Source: Straminergon stramineum (taxonomy: Eukaryota > Streptophyta > Bryopsida > Hypnales > Calliergonaceae). Taken from it: a DNA stretch of 64,000 nt. The stretch covers positions 26,152,248-26,216,247 of the forward strand of contig OY987266.1 of NCBI GenBank assembly GCA_963920665.1, read 5' to 3'. Positions 33,231 through 45,605 of the stretch are shown here, piece after piece. The position numbers and the translations under genes are program-made. Numbering within the stretch: position 1 is the first letter of the stretch; each line of letters begins with the position of its first letter. The notes beneath the pieces are model-generated. The model searched no databases and was not told the origin of the DNA. It was given only the letters and a program-made list of their open reading frames with translations.

Positions 33231-34549
33231 CCCTAAATCATTATGCAATAAGATTGTCTCATATACGCAACACTTGTCTTATATGACATGTGATGTAAGA
33301 CTCCCAAACCCCAAAATGCGTTTGTTATAATAACCTTAGATCTAGTAGCTGAAATAAGCCAATTAGCCCACCAGTCGAGTCTGCAAGAGTTAGGAACCAA
33401 ATAGATGGATATCAACCAACCGAGTCTTAGTACTCAAACACCAATAGAAGGATATAGACCTCTTAAAGGCAGCTAGCTAGTCTAAGTAAGTTGGATTTGA
33501 GTTGCCAGTCCAACTAGTTGGTCTCAATAATTGGAGACTAATAGCCAGTCTAGCTAGGCAAGTAGGTTGGAATCAAGCTAGTAGGTAGCTAAATTAACAT
33601 TGGGTGACCAAAAATTCTCACATACATATATCAATAGAAAACCAAAACATTGGAAGGGTGTTGTCAAACACCAACTTTAGATTTTTATGTGAAAATTTGA
33701 ACTCCCCTTCACACAGGTCTTAGAGAAAGAAAAGAACACCAAAAAGAGTTGGAAATTGAAATGAAATAGAGAGAGAACTAACTAAACCACTAAGATTTGA
33801 TTTCAACTAAAAATTAGTAATTGAATCATTACTAGGGTCATTCAAAAATACAAAAATTGGGTTGAAAGGGCCAAGCCACCTCTTAAATTCAACCATTGAG
33901 TTTAAATAATTGAATTCAAAATCTAAATTTATCAATAGAATTCAATGAATTGATTCAAATCACAAGTTTGAAGGCTGATTCAACAAACTAGATGCAACTA
34001 TCTAGGTCAACATACAAAAGTGAAGTCAACTCATGAAGGAGAAGAGTGTTGGCTACTTGATGTGCTTCCAAGTCAATCATACTAGACCAAGTTTTTGGTC
34101 CAAACTTTGTTATAAAAACTTTGAACCTTTGTCTGAGTTTACACACTTTGGATACAATCCCAAATTCATACTAGTGTTATAGAAATAGAGAATTCATAAT
34201 TTCATTTTAAAGTTGTAGAAGAGAAAAGTCAAGGTTAAAGGATTACCAACGATTAGGGAATCATTGACTTTCTTAACCATAGTTATTTCTTGATTAGAAG
34301 ACAATAGGAAAAAACAAATAAGAGAATAATTTGACTTTTGAACTTCTAGAATTTAGTTCCTAGTAGTAAAATGTTAAACAAGCTTGGTTGGAAGTTGTTT
34401 GACTTTTGAACACCATTTAGCAAGTATTTAGAAAAATAGAATTTGATTATTTTTTTAGGATTTGGTTGGGAAAAAATATCTTTAGACAAATTGAGAAAAT
34501 GAAAAAGAAAAGAGAAGAAAAAGAAAAAGAAGTTTTGGATAAGAAAGAG
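33231..34549. other. AT-rich DNA between direct repeats
   Basis: No gene seen. Tract near 33.4-33.6 kb repeats GTTGG/AGCTAG words weakly. Confidence 0.4.
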
Positions 34550-35550
34550 AGGTGAAAACCATTAAATGACATATCACATCATCAATTCAAAATACAAGGA
34601 AGGTATATGATGGAGATTAAAGGTATGTATCATGACGTTGCAACCATGAGGTTTAAAGGAGAAATCATCAAGTCTGCAAGGTTTGAAGTTAGTCTTTGAA
34701 TTCCTTTTTTCAAATTGCTCATTTCCATAAAAATATTAGATTAAAGTTATAACAATAGTGGTAGAAGCTAAAACTTAGATTTAGATCATTAGGATCATTA
34801 GAAAATTAGGATTTGAATTCAAAAGTAGTTAGATAAAGTTAATAGCTTTCCAAAAAGATATACCTCAATCATAAATAAGTATAATAACTTGTATGTTTGG
34901 TATTTAGGAGCTTCGAAGCTTAAAGACGTATTCAAAGTGAGGTTGGACCATCCATTTGGATTTTTTAGCTTGTGTTTTGAGGTTTTAAAAGTTAGTTTAA
35001 ATACAAATTGAAAAAATAAAAAGAGGGAATAGTTGATTGAATTTAGATTCTCGGAATTAATGATTAATTAGTAGAAGTCAAATCAATTTGTCTTCAAGCA
35101 TTTATTTTCTCCTTGATAAATTAAGCAAGGAATTTATAGGCTAGATTTGATAGGATTTAGCTTACAAACATCTAGAAAGAAAAGGAAAAAAATTTTAAGA
35201 GAAGAAAAGAAAAAGAAAAAAAGTTGAGACAAGATAGAATGAGTTTCAAACTCTTCCTACAAACAACCTACTTCATCAAACATTTCAATAAACAAACACA
35301 AAATGGAAGTGGAGGGAGCACACCATGAAGATGTGAATGCGATGCACACTAATAAGACTATAGATGTTGCAAATTTTGAGCTAAGTTTGTGATTTCTTTT
35401 CCCAATTGCTTATTTTTCACAAAAAGAATTAGGCATTAGTGTTAAAAGCTAGAACTTAGATTCATACCATAAATATCATTAGAAAATTAGGATTTGAATT
35501 CAAAAGTAGTGAGATAAAGTCAGTAGCTTTCTAAAAAGATATTAAATATA
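34550..35550 (+). repeat. Tandem duplication of about 0.73 kb
   Basis: About 34.68-34.87 kb and 35.36-35.55 kb match closely at their right ends: both contain GAAAATTAGGATTTGAATTC followed by AAAAGTAGT(T/G)AGATAAAGT and TAGCTTTC(C/T)AAAAAGATAT. Upstream both have an AAAAGAAAAAGAAAAAGAAG-like purine tract. The middle has diverged. Confidence 0.75.
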
Positions 35551-36454
35551 AAATATAGACAAAAACTCCCAAAATTATGCTTGGATGAAGAATAGTCTTA
35601 AAGTAGATGAAAAGCTGAGAAGTCATCTAAAAGAATCAAGAATAGAATCTTAGAATCCAGGGTAGAAGTAGAAGTAAAAAATAAAAATAAAAGTCAATTT
35701 CAAAAGTAAAAGTAAAAGTAAAAGAAATTGATGGATGAAGTTTGATGAACTTGTTGATGATAAAACTTCATCCTTGGATAATTTTTGTAGGGAAAGTCAA
35801 AAGTATAAGTGTTTAACCTTTTTAGAAACATGATTTTAGTAAATTTTACTTTAAATTACTTGGACCCAAAAATAGAAATTAGGATTAAAAGTTGACCAAC
35901 CTATTTAAAACAATAGGAAATTACAAGGAATCTTATGAAGGTATCATAGGAACAAGTTAGGTTTAGAATCACTTAGATTTAGAATAATTTTTAGGGTTCT
36001 GAAACTAGTTAAACCTTAGGAATTAGATTAATATTGAGGAAGCTAGAATAGGATGAAGATTTGATTAAGAATAAAGGAAATTTGGACAAAAGTCAACCAC
36101 AATTGACCAAATCAAGTGAAAGACATGATTTAGATAGAAGATAAAAAATAGAAAAGAAACCAAAAATTAAAAGTGAATTTCAATAGTTAGAACATTAGGA
36201 ATCAATGATTGAAGTTTTAGAAGGTAGTTCTTAGTATCAAACTTCATCTGCAAATATCTTTTAAAGAATGAGGTCAAATTTTGGTTTCTTTATCATTTTG
36301 GAAGGGACAAAATAAGTCCTACAACTTATTTTCTACTTGACTAAACCCCATTAGCCTTAGATTTGGTTGTCATAGCCAAAACTATCTTGAATTACTAATT
36401 TATTGGATTTGGTTAGTATTTGAATTGGCACAAGGAAAGTACAAGTGGGAATCA
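35551..36454. other. AT-rich DNA, no gene seen
   Basis: It contains runs of AAGTAAAAGTAAAAGT near 35.7 kb but no supported feature. Confidence 0.45.
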
Positions 36455-36640
36455 ACAACAAGAGATCCATTGCTTGGAAGGTTTATTTGAATTACACATT
36501 GTAGACACCTATAAGCACTTTTATACAACAAAATCTATTAGAGCCTGGTTGTGTTCGCCTAATTCTAAAGGTGAAAATAAAGTGTTCACACCGAATGCTA
36601 TTAACAAAACAAAAAAATATATGTTTTTTTGCCTATTTTA
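36455..36640 (+). repeat. Direct repeat, right copy (partner 33.04 kb)
   Basis: See the left copy. Here GATCCATTGCTTGGAAGG and GAGCCTGGTTGTGTTCGCC are the landmarks. A 73-codon frame crosses it but is not convincing as a gene. Confidence 0.6.
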
Positions 36641-37174
36641 AAAAAAATTACCCTTTATTTTATTTTATTTAGGAGGGCCTAGCGCTATCCCCAAACAAAA
36701 AAATATTTAAAAATTCATATTTTTGCCTACTCACTTTTAGAATTACTCTTTTTTCTTGTATTAGGGGTGACCATTGCTACTAAGAATACCAAAATAATTT
36801 TTTCTAGGTCATGTTTCTTGCAATCTCATTTTTTGAATTCTACATTTTGTTTGGATTTTTTTAGTATCGCCAAACACCTCCAAAACCTTAGTTAGGTCAA
36901 ACTACTACTTTGAGGTGCCTAGTGTTACTAATAGAACCAAAAAATTTAGTGATTTGTATTTTTTTCTTCTTATATTTTAAATTCCACATTTTTTTGATTT
37001 GGGGGTACTAAAAAAATTGAGATATGAAGTTGAGAATGGAGGTAATAGGGAGCACCCCAAAAATATTAGTTAGATCTAAATGATGTTTTAGAGGTGCTTT
37101 GTAGACCCTTCTTTATCAAAATAATGTGAGAAGTTTACAATTTTATGGTTGTCAATCATTTTTGATGTCTCCAA
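36641..37174. other. AT-rich DNA, no gene seen
   Basis: Several (T)n/(A)n runs. Nothing supported. Confidence 0.45.
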
Positions 37175-37259
37175 CACTACAAGAGAACAATGTCAATTCT
37201 CACATTTTTTTGTCAATTCAAATATAGTTAGTCAATTCAAACATTGTTTTCTTGTAATG
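37175..37259. mobile_element. 85-bp CACTA-type MITE, TSD CAA
   Basis: The left end is CACTACAAGAGAACAATGT and the right end, inverted, is CATTACAAGAAAACAATGT, with CAA directly outside both (37172-37174 and 37260-37262). Between them a (G/T)TCAATTCAAA word is repeated about three times. It is one of the smallest forms a CACTA MITE can take. Confidence 0.85.
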
Positions 37260-37376
37260 CAATTTTTGAATGCTTATAGAAGTAGAAGTTTGGAATCACT
37301 TTCATGATGAAGGACCTTGGCGAGAAAGGAAAATCTAATATCCCTTTTGTGAGCCCCCAATTCATTACTAGGGACT

Positions 37377-37379
<3 letters not shown>

Positions 37380-37414
<35 letters not shown>
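37380..37414. repeat. Poly-T run of 35
   Basis: An uninterrupted T run. It could be a retroposon tail read on the other strand, but nothing recognisable lies next to it. Confidence 0.9.
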
Positions 37415-37415
<1 letters not shown>

Positions 37416-39129
37416 TATTTGGTTATTGTGCATGTAGTTTTATGTACAAAAAGCCCCCCAAAGAGTGTAGAACCAAAATAGGTGTGTCACATACCAATAT
37501 AATATTTGGTCTATAATTAGAATATTATAACTAGAACATCCCAAACCACGAGTTGTAAATAGGTTAAAACCTAACAAATTGTGGTAAAATGGTAGATTAT
37601 GAGTTATGGGCATACCGGGCTCAAAAACCCACATAAGAGAGATATCTCTCAATTAATATTGGTTGAGGGAACACTAGTGAGGCACATAGGTCAATTCTTG
37701 GAGATAGGTTCCAATTTCCCAATTTCATCGATTAAATAGTGGAGCCCTAATTGTTAGCTTGTAGGTGTTAAAAATACCAAGGCACGACCGTGGAGGAATC
37801 TATGGTCAGAGGAGGGGAAATTGGGGTTAGAATCACTCCTGGGAACCAACGGTGTAGTTGGTTCGCCAAAATTCCCTCCAGCGTAAAAGATTCCTTGGCC
37901 ACCGATAATTAAATGAGGGGGTGAATTTTATCCCCCTTAGGCCGATGTGTAGAATAAAAATATGAGCTTAGACATGTGTTGTGGGATTCCATGAGAGGTT
38001 CCACAAAAAGTTTTGGAATTTTTTGATAGTCAAAAGATGCCATTCTGGATGGTCAACTACCCAAACCTACAATGGGAAATTCCTAGAAATTTTCTAGGTG
38101 GCAGTAAAATCTCAGTAAAAATTCTCATATCTTCTTTTATGTTAGTAAGCTGACCCGACAAGTTTCAAGACATTCCGATAGTTAGAAATACTCGAACCTA
38201 CAAGATTCCTCGACAATCATCAGAAATTAAAGTCCACGGCGGAGTTCACCAACGGAGCGGGTGCATATGGAAGCGGAATGGGGACCAATGTAGGTCTTTT
38301 TTTACTCCCCCATATCCTCTAAATAGCCTAGGCTAGTTCCTTTTGCCAAAAAAGTCAAACTCCAAAAGTTGAGTTTTTGCCCGATTTGGGCGTAAGTTGG
38401 TGTTAGGTTTCATTGAGATTTTGGAGATAGAAAAGGGGGTAGGTTTCTTGAAGACTAAAAATGGCCTTCTAAAGCCAACAATGCAATCTATTTGCGATTC
38501 AGAGTTAATCTCCAAAAGTTAGGATTATGGACCAACATAGGATGAAAACCCTTAAGGATGAGGATGAAAATTTGAAAAGATAGGGTTACCTTAGATGAAT
38601 GAGAAGAGGGGGTGCCTAGGAAAGAGTATGAAAGGGCACCTCTTCTCCTCTCTCACCACCACCATTTGTTGTATTTGTATCCATTAGGTCCAATTTATAT
38701 TAGAATTGTGGCATTTTAGATAAAAACCTTGCTACGATGTTTTGGGGCATTTTTTAGCCATTGTTACTCTTTTTCAAGCTTGTGAGGTCTCTATGGGTCC
38801 CTTGCACCTTGAGTTCTTGTTATACTAACTTTCTTAAGCTTTGGAGGCTTGAGAGTTCACCCTCCTCTTATTGTTCAAGGTTGTGGTTTCGTGTATCTTT
38901 GAGGGGCTCCTTGGTCCTCCTCCTTGTCTTGTCTTTGTACATACTCTAGAGTCCCCCCCCCCATATGACCTAGTGATGCCGCTTTGGGGGGCCTTTAGAT
39001 TGTATTGTCATTGTACTAACCTCATGTAGCTAACTATTGGGTGTCAAGAGTCCTTTTATCCCCCAATACTAATGTAGTGGTCCCTAGAAGGAGTCAAGAG
39101 AGTGTGAGGGTTGGTGGGTCCCACCAAAA
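37415..39129. other. No gene seen; old repeat-like DNA
   Basis: A poly-C run (38953-38962) and phrases shared with 30.0 kb near its right end are the only notable features. Confidence 0.45.
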
Positions 39130-39267
39130 TGGAAAAGCTTTGAACCCTCTAGGAGTTAAAGAGTTTTAGTAGTGTGTTAAAAGTGGGGAACACGGCAAAG
39201 CTTTGAATCCCCTTCGGGTCAAAAAGTCTTAGTTGTATGTTAAAACTGGGAACATGGCAAAGCTTTC
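39130..39267 (+). repeat. About 62-bp tandem repeat, left part (split by CACTA)
   Basis: The unit reads roughly GGCAAAGCTTTGAATCCCC, GGGTCAAAAAGTCTTAG, TTGTGTGTTAAAA. Two units are complete and a third is cut at AAGCTTT; it resumes at 52635 with TTTGAATCCCC. The split gives an independent demonstration of the CACTA insertion. Confidence 0.88.
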
Positions 39268-39459
39268 ACCAGTAGAAAACAAGGTCAAATGTAACTAATG
39301 AAAGAATGATTAGTTACTAAAAAATGACTTCTAGTCATTGTTTAGTTACCAAAGTTGATGTGTTATAAGCTACAATTATTTATCAAGCATTCAAAGGAGT
39401 AGTGGATGATGCCCAAATGAGATGAACAATGAGAATTGTTGTCATTTATAGTTTTGTCT

Positions 39460-42400
39460 ATGTATTGCAGCACTATTGTTGATGTGGATTGCGTTAAGTC
39501 AAACTTGAATTGCACTGTCATAAACTGAGCACAATAAGTGACTATGGTAGAATGGAAGAATGACTAACAATGGGCTATTGCCCACCAAGGAAATTGAATT
39601 TAATATTAAGCTACAAATGGACTAGATGGATGGATTACATGGATTAGATGGACGGATATGATGAATTAAATGGATGAATCAGATAGACCTAATCAATGGC
39701 TTAGATGGATGGATTAGATGGACAAATCAAATTGCTTCTTTATAGAGCAACTCAAATGGATGGGTGAAATTTCATCTCAATAACAAATGGAAGACTTAGA
39801 TTGTATCTTGACAACAAATAGGTGGCTCAGATTTTAGGTCAACCGCCACATTTTAGGTCGACCACCTTTCTACTTTTGTGGCGGCTGACATGTGGTATGT
39901 TATAATTGCATCTCACTTATTAGTCATTTTTCAATAATTGTGTAGTCCTTATTTAGTTATAGAATACATTGTGATATGGCATTTGCAGATTGCAATTGTA
40001 GCTATTGTAGATGAACAATGGAGATTTTGTCTCTCTCATTTATAGTTAGGTTTAGGTTAGTTGCTGCCTCTTTAGTTTATCTTCTTCTTCTTCTTCTTCT
40101 TCTTCTTCTTCTTTGGCAATGACATGGCATTATTTCATTTTAGGGATTTACCCCATAGCATGTTGCCTTGTGAAGTTAGCCCATAACCTTATACCCTGTT
40201 GGTTTATTCATACCATGTTTTGATTAAATTACAATTTATCAAAATATATTTTTTCCCTCATTTCTTGATTTATTTAATTAAATCAGCCTATTAGTTTGAT
40301 AAAAGCACAATTATCTAGTAATTTTCATAAGTTTTGAAGTTTTTAGTTGCTTTCAAAGTACTTAAATTTAATTACTTTACCTCTCCTATTTGGATAGATC
40401 TGTTGCATTTTTATGGCCCAATTGTACATTGTGGAACCACCTTGCAATTTTCAAATTGAAATAGGCTTGGATGGTACATAATACCTCCCGCCCACCCACT
40501 ATGGGTGGAGGCCTTAATTAGAGTTATTCCACTACTAAGGTGGGTTGGTACTTCCAACCACTTCATTAATGCCTCCTTAGGGTACCTTCCTTCCATTAGT
40601 TTGAACATATAATGTCCTTCCAGTTCATATGTTTCTCTTCTTTGGCTATGGTGGTTCACTCTTGGTTGGAGTCGTGAGGATATTTAGTGCTATTTGTGGG
40701 CTACAAGCTTGAAACAGGAAATGGCAAAGGTCTACTAGCTATATAGATTGTTTAGGATTGTGCTTCAAAATATTGATTTTTGCTTTGTGACCTGTTCTTA
40801 CTAGTTTCTTTATTGGTTTCATGGATTTGTGACATAGATAGCAATTGGCTGTAGCTAAAGACACCTCGTGCATCCTCACTAACATTACATTGGTTTGTTA
40901 TGTGTTTTGGGACGGGCACAGATGAGGCTACGCCTTCAAATCCGATTTTTCCAAACTAGGAATTTGTGGGAATACTTTTTATCAAGCAAATGGAGTTCTG
41001 ATTGGACTCCTCCTTTTACCATGCTTTATATTTGTGACTAGACATGGATGGGATGTAGCACTTTTGTCTCTTATATTCTAATAGCTTTTTAGTATCCATT
41101 TTGATACTATTGGTACACAAAGCCTTAAGTTTTGATTTGATGTAAAAAATTGTGATTATTAGTAAGTATACTGTTAAATTTTGATAAGAGTGTAGCCCTA
41201 TTTCAGGGGTATTTCAATCTTAGTTGCTTCTTCTTCTTCTTTAATCAATTGCATAACCCACGTTTAAATCATTGGGAAACTATCCTATTTTATTTACTTT
41301 TGCTAAAAAGACCAAACCATTTGACTTTATAGCCTTTGATGTTGCAATACCACACCCTTTCTTTTAGGAAGCTTTATGCATTTTAATTTATTCTCGGCCT
41401 TTTTCTTGGATCTTTTGCAGTTTTAGCATATACATTTAATTTTTTTTAAAATGCCCTTAATGGCCTTTTTTGATGACACATTGCTTCTTTAATTTGGCTT
41501 CAATTCCATATCCACATGAAGCATAAAGGTCAAATTTTAAATATATAAACCTAAACATACTAGCTATCTTTACTTAGATATGCTATAGGTACTAAAACCC
41601 TAGTACTTCTACGATATGATATGGCCTACCTTATAGTACTTAGGTTCTCAAATAGCCTTTCTAGTGGATTGTACCACCTAGGCACCCACTAAGAGTGAGT
41701 GTTTATATTGGCTAATACCTTCATTCTTTGGCATAATGATTAGGTGTAACCATCCCATTATGGCCATCCCTATGTGTTTTTCCTCCCAAATTCAAATTAG
41801 TGAGCTTATAGTGGCTTCTTTGCCTCATTGCTTCCCTATTTCACTATGATAGTCGTTTTTGGAGGTTGTGGTGCTTTCTTGTGGTGTATCCTTGTGGGCA
41901 ACTCTTGAACTTCAAGTGTTAGCACTACATTGGAATGGCAAGGGTCATTGGTTTACTTAGACTATGTTGAGGATGTGACTTGCCTTACATATTTTTGCTA
42001 GCCATTTTGTTATTTTTGTTATTTTTTTTGGTTTTGCAAGATCTATGACATAGATAGCAATTGGCTATAGCTAAAGACACTTGTTATTATGTTATATCCT
42101 CACTAAGTAAAAATAGCATTGGCTTGTTGTGTGTATTGGGATGGGTACAAGTGAGGCTCAACCTTCAGATCCTGGACTTCCATTTTTGTATTTCAATGAA
42201 GAAGACATTTTTTCAAGCACTAGACACTTAACCATACTATTGTGCTTTTCTATGGATATTTGTATTTGGCTATTTTGGGGAGAGCAAACTGGTTTATTGA
42301 ATTGTTACCTCCAAGATTGTATTCTACTAGTGATACTATGTTAATATGGACAACTTGTGAATTGCTAAATTCTTATTTTTATGTATTACCTGTGACTTGA

Positions 42401-42859
42401 CAAGACATATCTTATTTTAGATTTTGAAAAGATACGCTTGGATTCTTGTTTGGCTAAGGTAGTAACAAGATGTGGCCATGTTTAGGGATGTTCAGTCTTA
42501 GTCCCTTCTTACTTACAAACATCTTCTCATTTTCTCCTCTTGTTTTTGCTTCAATTTTCCTAGGTGAAGATTTAGTTTACAATCTTCTTTTTGTTGTGTT
42601 GTTTTGTGATGTTGTTCTTTTGTTGTATTGTTGTATCATTGCTTTGTTGTTATGATTTTTTTTTGTGTTTTTTTTGTATTGTTGTTTTGCAATTTTGTTA
42701 GAAAAGTTGTTTAGCAATTTTGTTGCTTTGTTGTTTTGATGTTTTACTAATTTGCGGTTTTGTTGTTGGTTGTTTTAGTTGGTAGTTGGCTACAGTTTTT
42801 GATGGACTAAGAAGCAAAAACAAATTATGGCATGGAAAAAAGAAGAAGTTCAAAGTAGA
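39460..42859. other. CACTA interior, no coding recognised
   Basis: It contains a (CTT)n microsatellite (40081-40113), GGATGGATTAGATGGA-type repeats (39.6-39.75 kb), and two copies of a repeat also seen inverted at 31 kb (40.40-41.0 and 42.03-42.18 kb). T-rich low-complexity sequence occurs at 42.6-42.78 kb. Frames here do not resemble TNP1/TNP2-type proteins. Confidence 0.55.
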
Positions 42860-43250
42860 TTGTAGTCAAAGCATAGAGTCATACTATAGTCATAGTACAC
42901 TTATATATAGTTTAGTCATATATAGTTTAGTGCAGTCAAACTATAGCCATAGAAATAGAATGCAATTATAGTATAGTCATAAAAATGTAGTCACATAATA
43001 AATGTATAAAATAATTTATTAACAACTGTCCTTAAATCCTCTTACTTCTTGTTTATATGTTTGCAACTACAAAAAACTAATGAATGATTGCAATAGTCAT
43101 CTATTGAACTATTGTGTAACCAACATATAAATGACTAAATAATGACTACCATATCATTACCAATGACTATCATATGACTACTATATGACTCCCTAAAGAT
43201 ATACAAACCTTTCAAAATGACTACACCAACTCAAAAATGACTAAAGTATG
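42860..43250. repeat. CACTA subterminal motif array
   Basis: AGTCATA words (42.86-42.99 kb) and then ATGACTA words (43.1-43.25 kb) recur every 10-25 bp. The array resumes after the hAT insertion at 48339 and after the LTR copy at 52429, so it was one right-end subterminal region before the insertions. Confidence 0.8.
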
Positions 43251-43379
43251 ACAATTGTTCAGGGTTGACAAATCCGAATGTCCGCCTCGAATTCACGTCC
43301 ATCATCTGGACATCTGAACGCACGGACTCCAGCGGATGGTGAAGGGCGGACGGGCGTGGCGGATGGTGGAGGGCGGACG

Positions 43380-43655
43380 GGTGGTCAGGCGGACAGGCGG
43401 ACGGGCAATCAGCTGGGCGGATGCTCACTATATAGTACCAACAACTTTTAGTTCGAATTTCCAAATTCGTTTTTTACAATTTTGGGGCGCGTAATATACT
43501 GTTGGAAAGGTCTTGGAAATACCTTTCCAATGGTATATCACACGCCTTGAAACACCAAAATCTCCAACCGGAAATGCCAAGAGAAGTTTGGTGCCTCAAA
43601 AAGTGAGCGTCCGCCTTGGTGTTTGGCCGTCCGCCTAGCCGTCCGCTGTCGTATT
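43380..43655 (+). repeat. hAT subterminal module 1
   Basis: A module of about 240 bp framed by CGGAC words. It contains GCTCACTATATAGT, a GGAAAGGT-9-ACCTTTCC inverted repeat and CACCAAAATCTCCAACCGG. It recurs in direct orientation at 45.09 kb and inverted at 47.58 and 47.85 kb. Confidence 0.85.
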
Positions 43656-44189
43656 GTAAATGTGTTCATTATGTGAAAATGCATAATTGTTTGTTAAATT
43701 TGAGGGATTTTTTTTGTAGAGTTTCAAAAAATAAATGGGGTTATACTCCACTTGAACTCTTTTTTTTTACCTCTATTTGACAAACACTTAGTTATTTGAT
43801 TTCTATACTAGAGATATTTTAATATGTTAGTTAGTTAAGTTGAAGTTGTAAAAACAAAAGGTAAAGCTTGTTTTACCTTTTTCCTTATTTTTATTTTTAT
43901 TTTAATGGATTAGAAATCCACATAGATGATATGGATAGACTTATCGAGAAGAGGAAGTGGCCCATGTGGGTATTATGGCCCATGTGGCTTCTTAGTGGCC
44001 AAATCCCACTAACTTGAGTGGATGGCATGGAGGTTGAGTTGGCGGATGAGGTTGAGGATCATCTTCTTCCTCCTCCTTGTTTTGCTTAAGGAAGTTGTCA
44101 CTTTGGGAGGGGATAGCACTTTGTACATGGAGATTTTGATAATGAAATTTTGAGAGCTTGTGTATCTTGTTTTTGTGTTTCCAAAAAGC

Positions 44190-44735
44190 TATCACTCATG
44201 AAGTTTGGAGTTAGTATGTGTAAGTTATGAGTTTGGAAGTGAAGTGTTGTGAAGCTGCCTCAAACTTTCAAGAGAGTGAGCTTTGAAAGGCTATGAAATG
44301 TGGACAGTACTTTTTGTTTGAGTGAAACTTAAGGAGCTTGTAGATATTCATGTTAGCTTTACAAAATGGGTTTATTTTTTTGATTTGGAGGTAGTATGAG
44401 AAAGTTATGGGCTTGAGAGTGAAAGGGTGAAGGGATACTTTCGGGTTTTCAAGTGAGTGAACTTTGAAAGGGTGTGAAATGTGGACAGTACTTTGTATTT
44501 GAGTGAAACTTTGAGAGCTTGTAAATGTTCATGTTAGCTTTACAAAATGGGTTTATTTTCTTGATTTGAAGGTAGTATGTGAAAGTTATGAGCTTGAGAG
44601 TGAAGTATAGGTGAGCTGCCTTTGAGTTGGGAAGGGTGAACTTTGACAGACCATAAAAGTCGGACAATATCTTAGTTTTGAGTGAATTTTAAAGAGGTTG
44701 TAGAAATTTTTGTTAGCTTTTCAGAGGCATATCAC
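44190..44735 (+). repeat. About 180-bp tandem repeat inside the hAT
   Basis: Three units are visible; TGTTAGCTTT starts at about 44351, 44532 and 44711 (181 and 179 bp apart). Shared phrases are TTTACAAAATGGGTTTATTT and GAAATGTGGACAGTACTTT. The period is in the satellite/nucleosome range. It lacks coding continuity. Confidence 0.85.
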
Positions 44736-45069
44736 ACTCTTAGTTTGGAATTGTATAGTGAACGTGGCACTCAATCAACTATCAGACACTTCTTCAAGGG
44801 GAGTTTATGAAGGATATGACTTTGTTTCCACAATTTTTTACCATGCATGGGGTATATTGAGACTCCATGGCATCTTTGGAGGGGTGTATGGAAGGGTGAT
44901 AGTATGTTGATTCATATGGCATCATTGGAGGGATTTATTGTTATGTTCGTGACTTTGGCCACGGGATCTTCCATTATTTGAACCTCATCTAGTTGCAGCT
45001 AGAAGCCCCACGTTTTACCAAGGCAAGGCCTCTCTACTCGACACCGCCCTCCTGTCCGCCCCCCCCGTT

Positions 45070-45345
45070 CGCTTGGCGGACGGGCAGACGGGCAATCAGT
45101 TGGGCGGACGCTCACTATGTAGTTACAACAACTTTTAGTTGGAATTTCCAAATTTGTTTTTTACAATTTTGTGGCACGTAATATACCGTTGAAAAGGTCT
45201 TGGAAATACCTTTCCAATGGTATATCACACGCCTTGAAACACCAAAATCTCCAACCGGAAATGCCAAGAGAAGTTTGGTGCTTCAAAAAGTGAGCGTCCG
45301 CCTTGGTGTTTGGCCGTCCGCCACGAGCCTTTCCGTCCGCCATTG
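45070..45345 (+). repeat. hAT subterminal module 2
   Basis: A direct copy of module 1, about 85-90 percent identical by eye, including the GGAAAGGT/ACCTTTCC stem region (one arm slightly changed to GAAAAGGT). Confidence 0.85.
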
Positions 45346-45569
45346 CCGACTGCCCCGACCTTCTGAGCCAACATCATACCATCCGCCTCCTTATCTAGCC
45401 TACTTGACCTCTGTCCACCGGCAATTCTATTACATTTAATTCTGAAAAGTGCAGAACTGTAGCTTAATTTCCAAAAAAAGACTCTTTAATGCGACAAGTA
45501 TTCAATGCAATATTAATGTAAGAAAAGAATAATTCCAGGTTTTCCTCCCCACATTTAAACATGCTTTCC

Positions 45570-45605
45570 AAACCCTATACCCTAAACCCTAAACCCTATA
45601 CCCTA
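45570..45605. repeat. Short plant-type telomere-like tract
   Basis: Runs of CCCTAAA/CCCTATA units (minus-strand TTTAGGG). It is too short to be a telomere and is interstitial within the hAT element. Confidence 0.75.

Noticed and set aside
37380..37414. SINE or LINE tail
   Set aside because: The T run has no adjacent retroposon body or target duplication that I can see.
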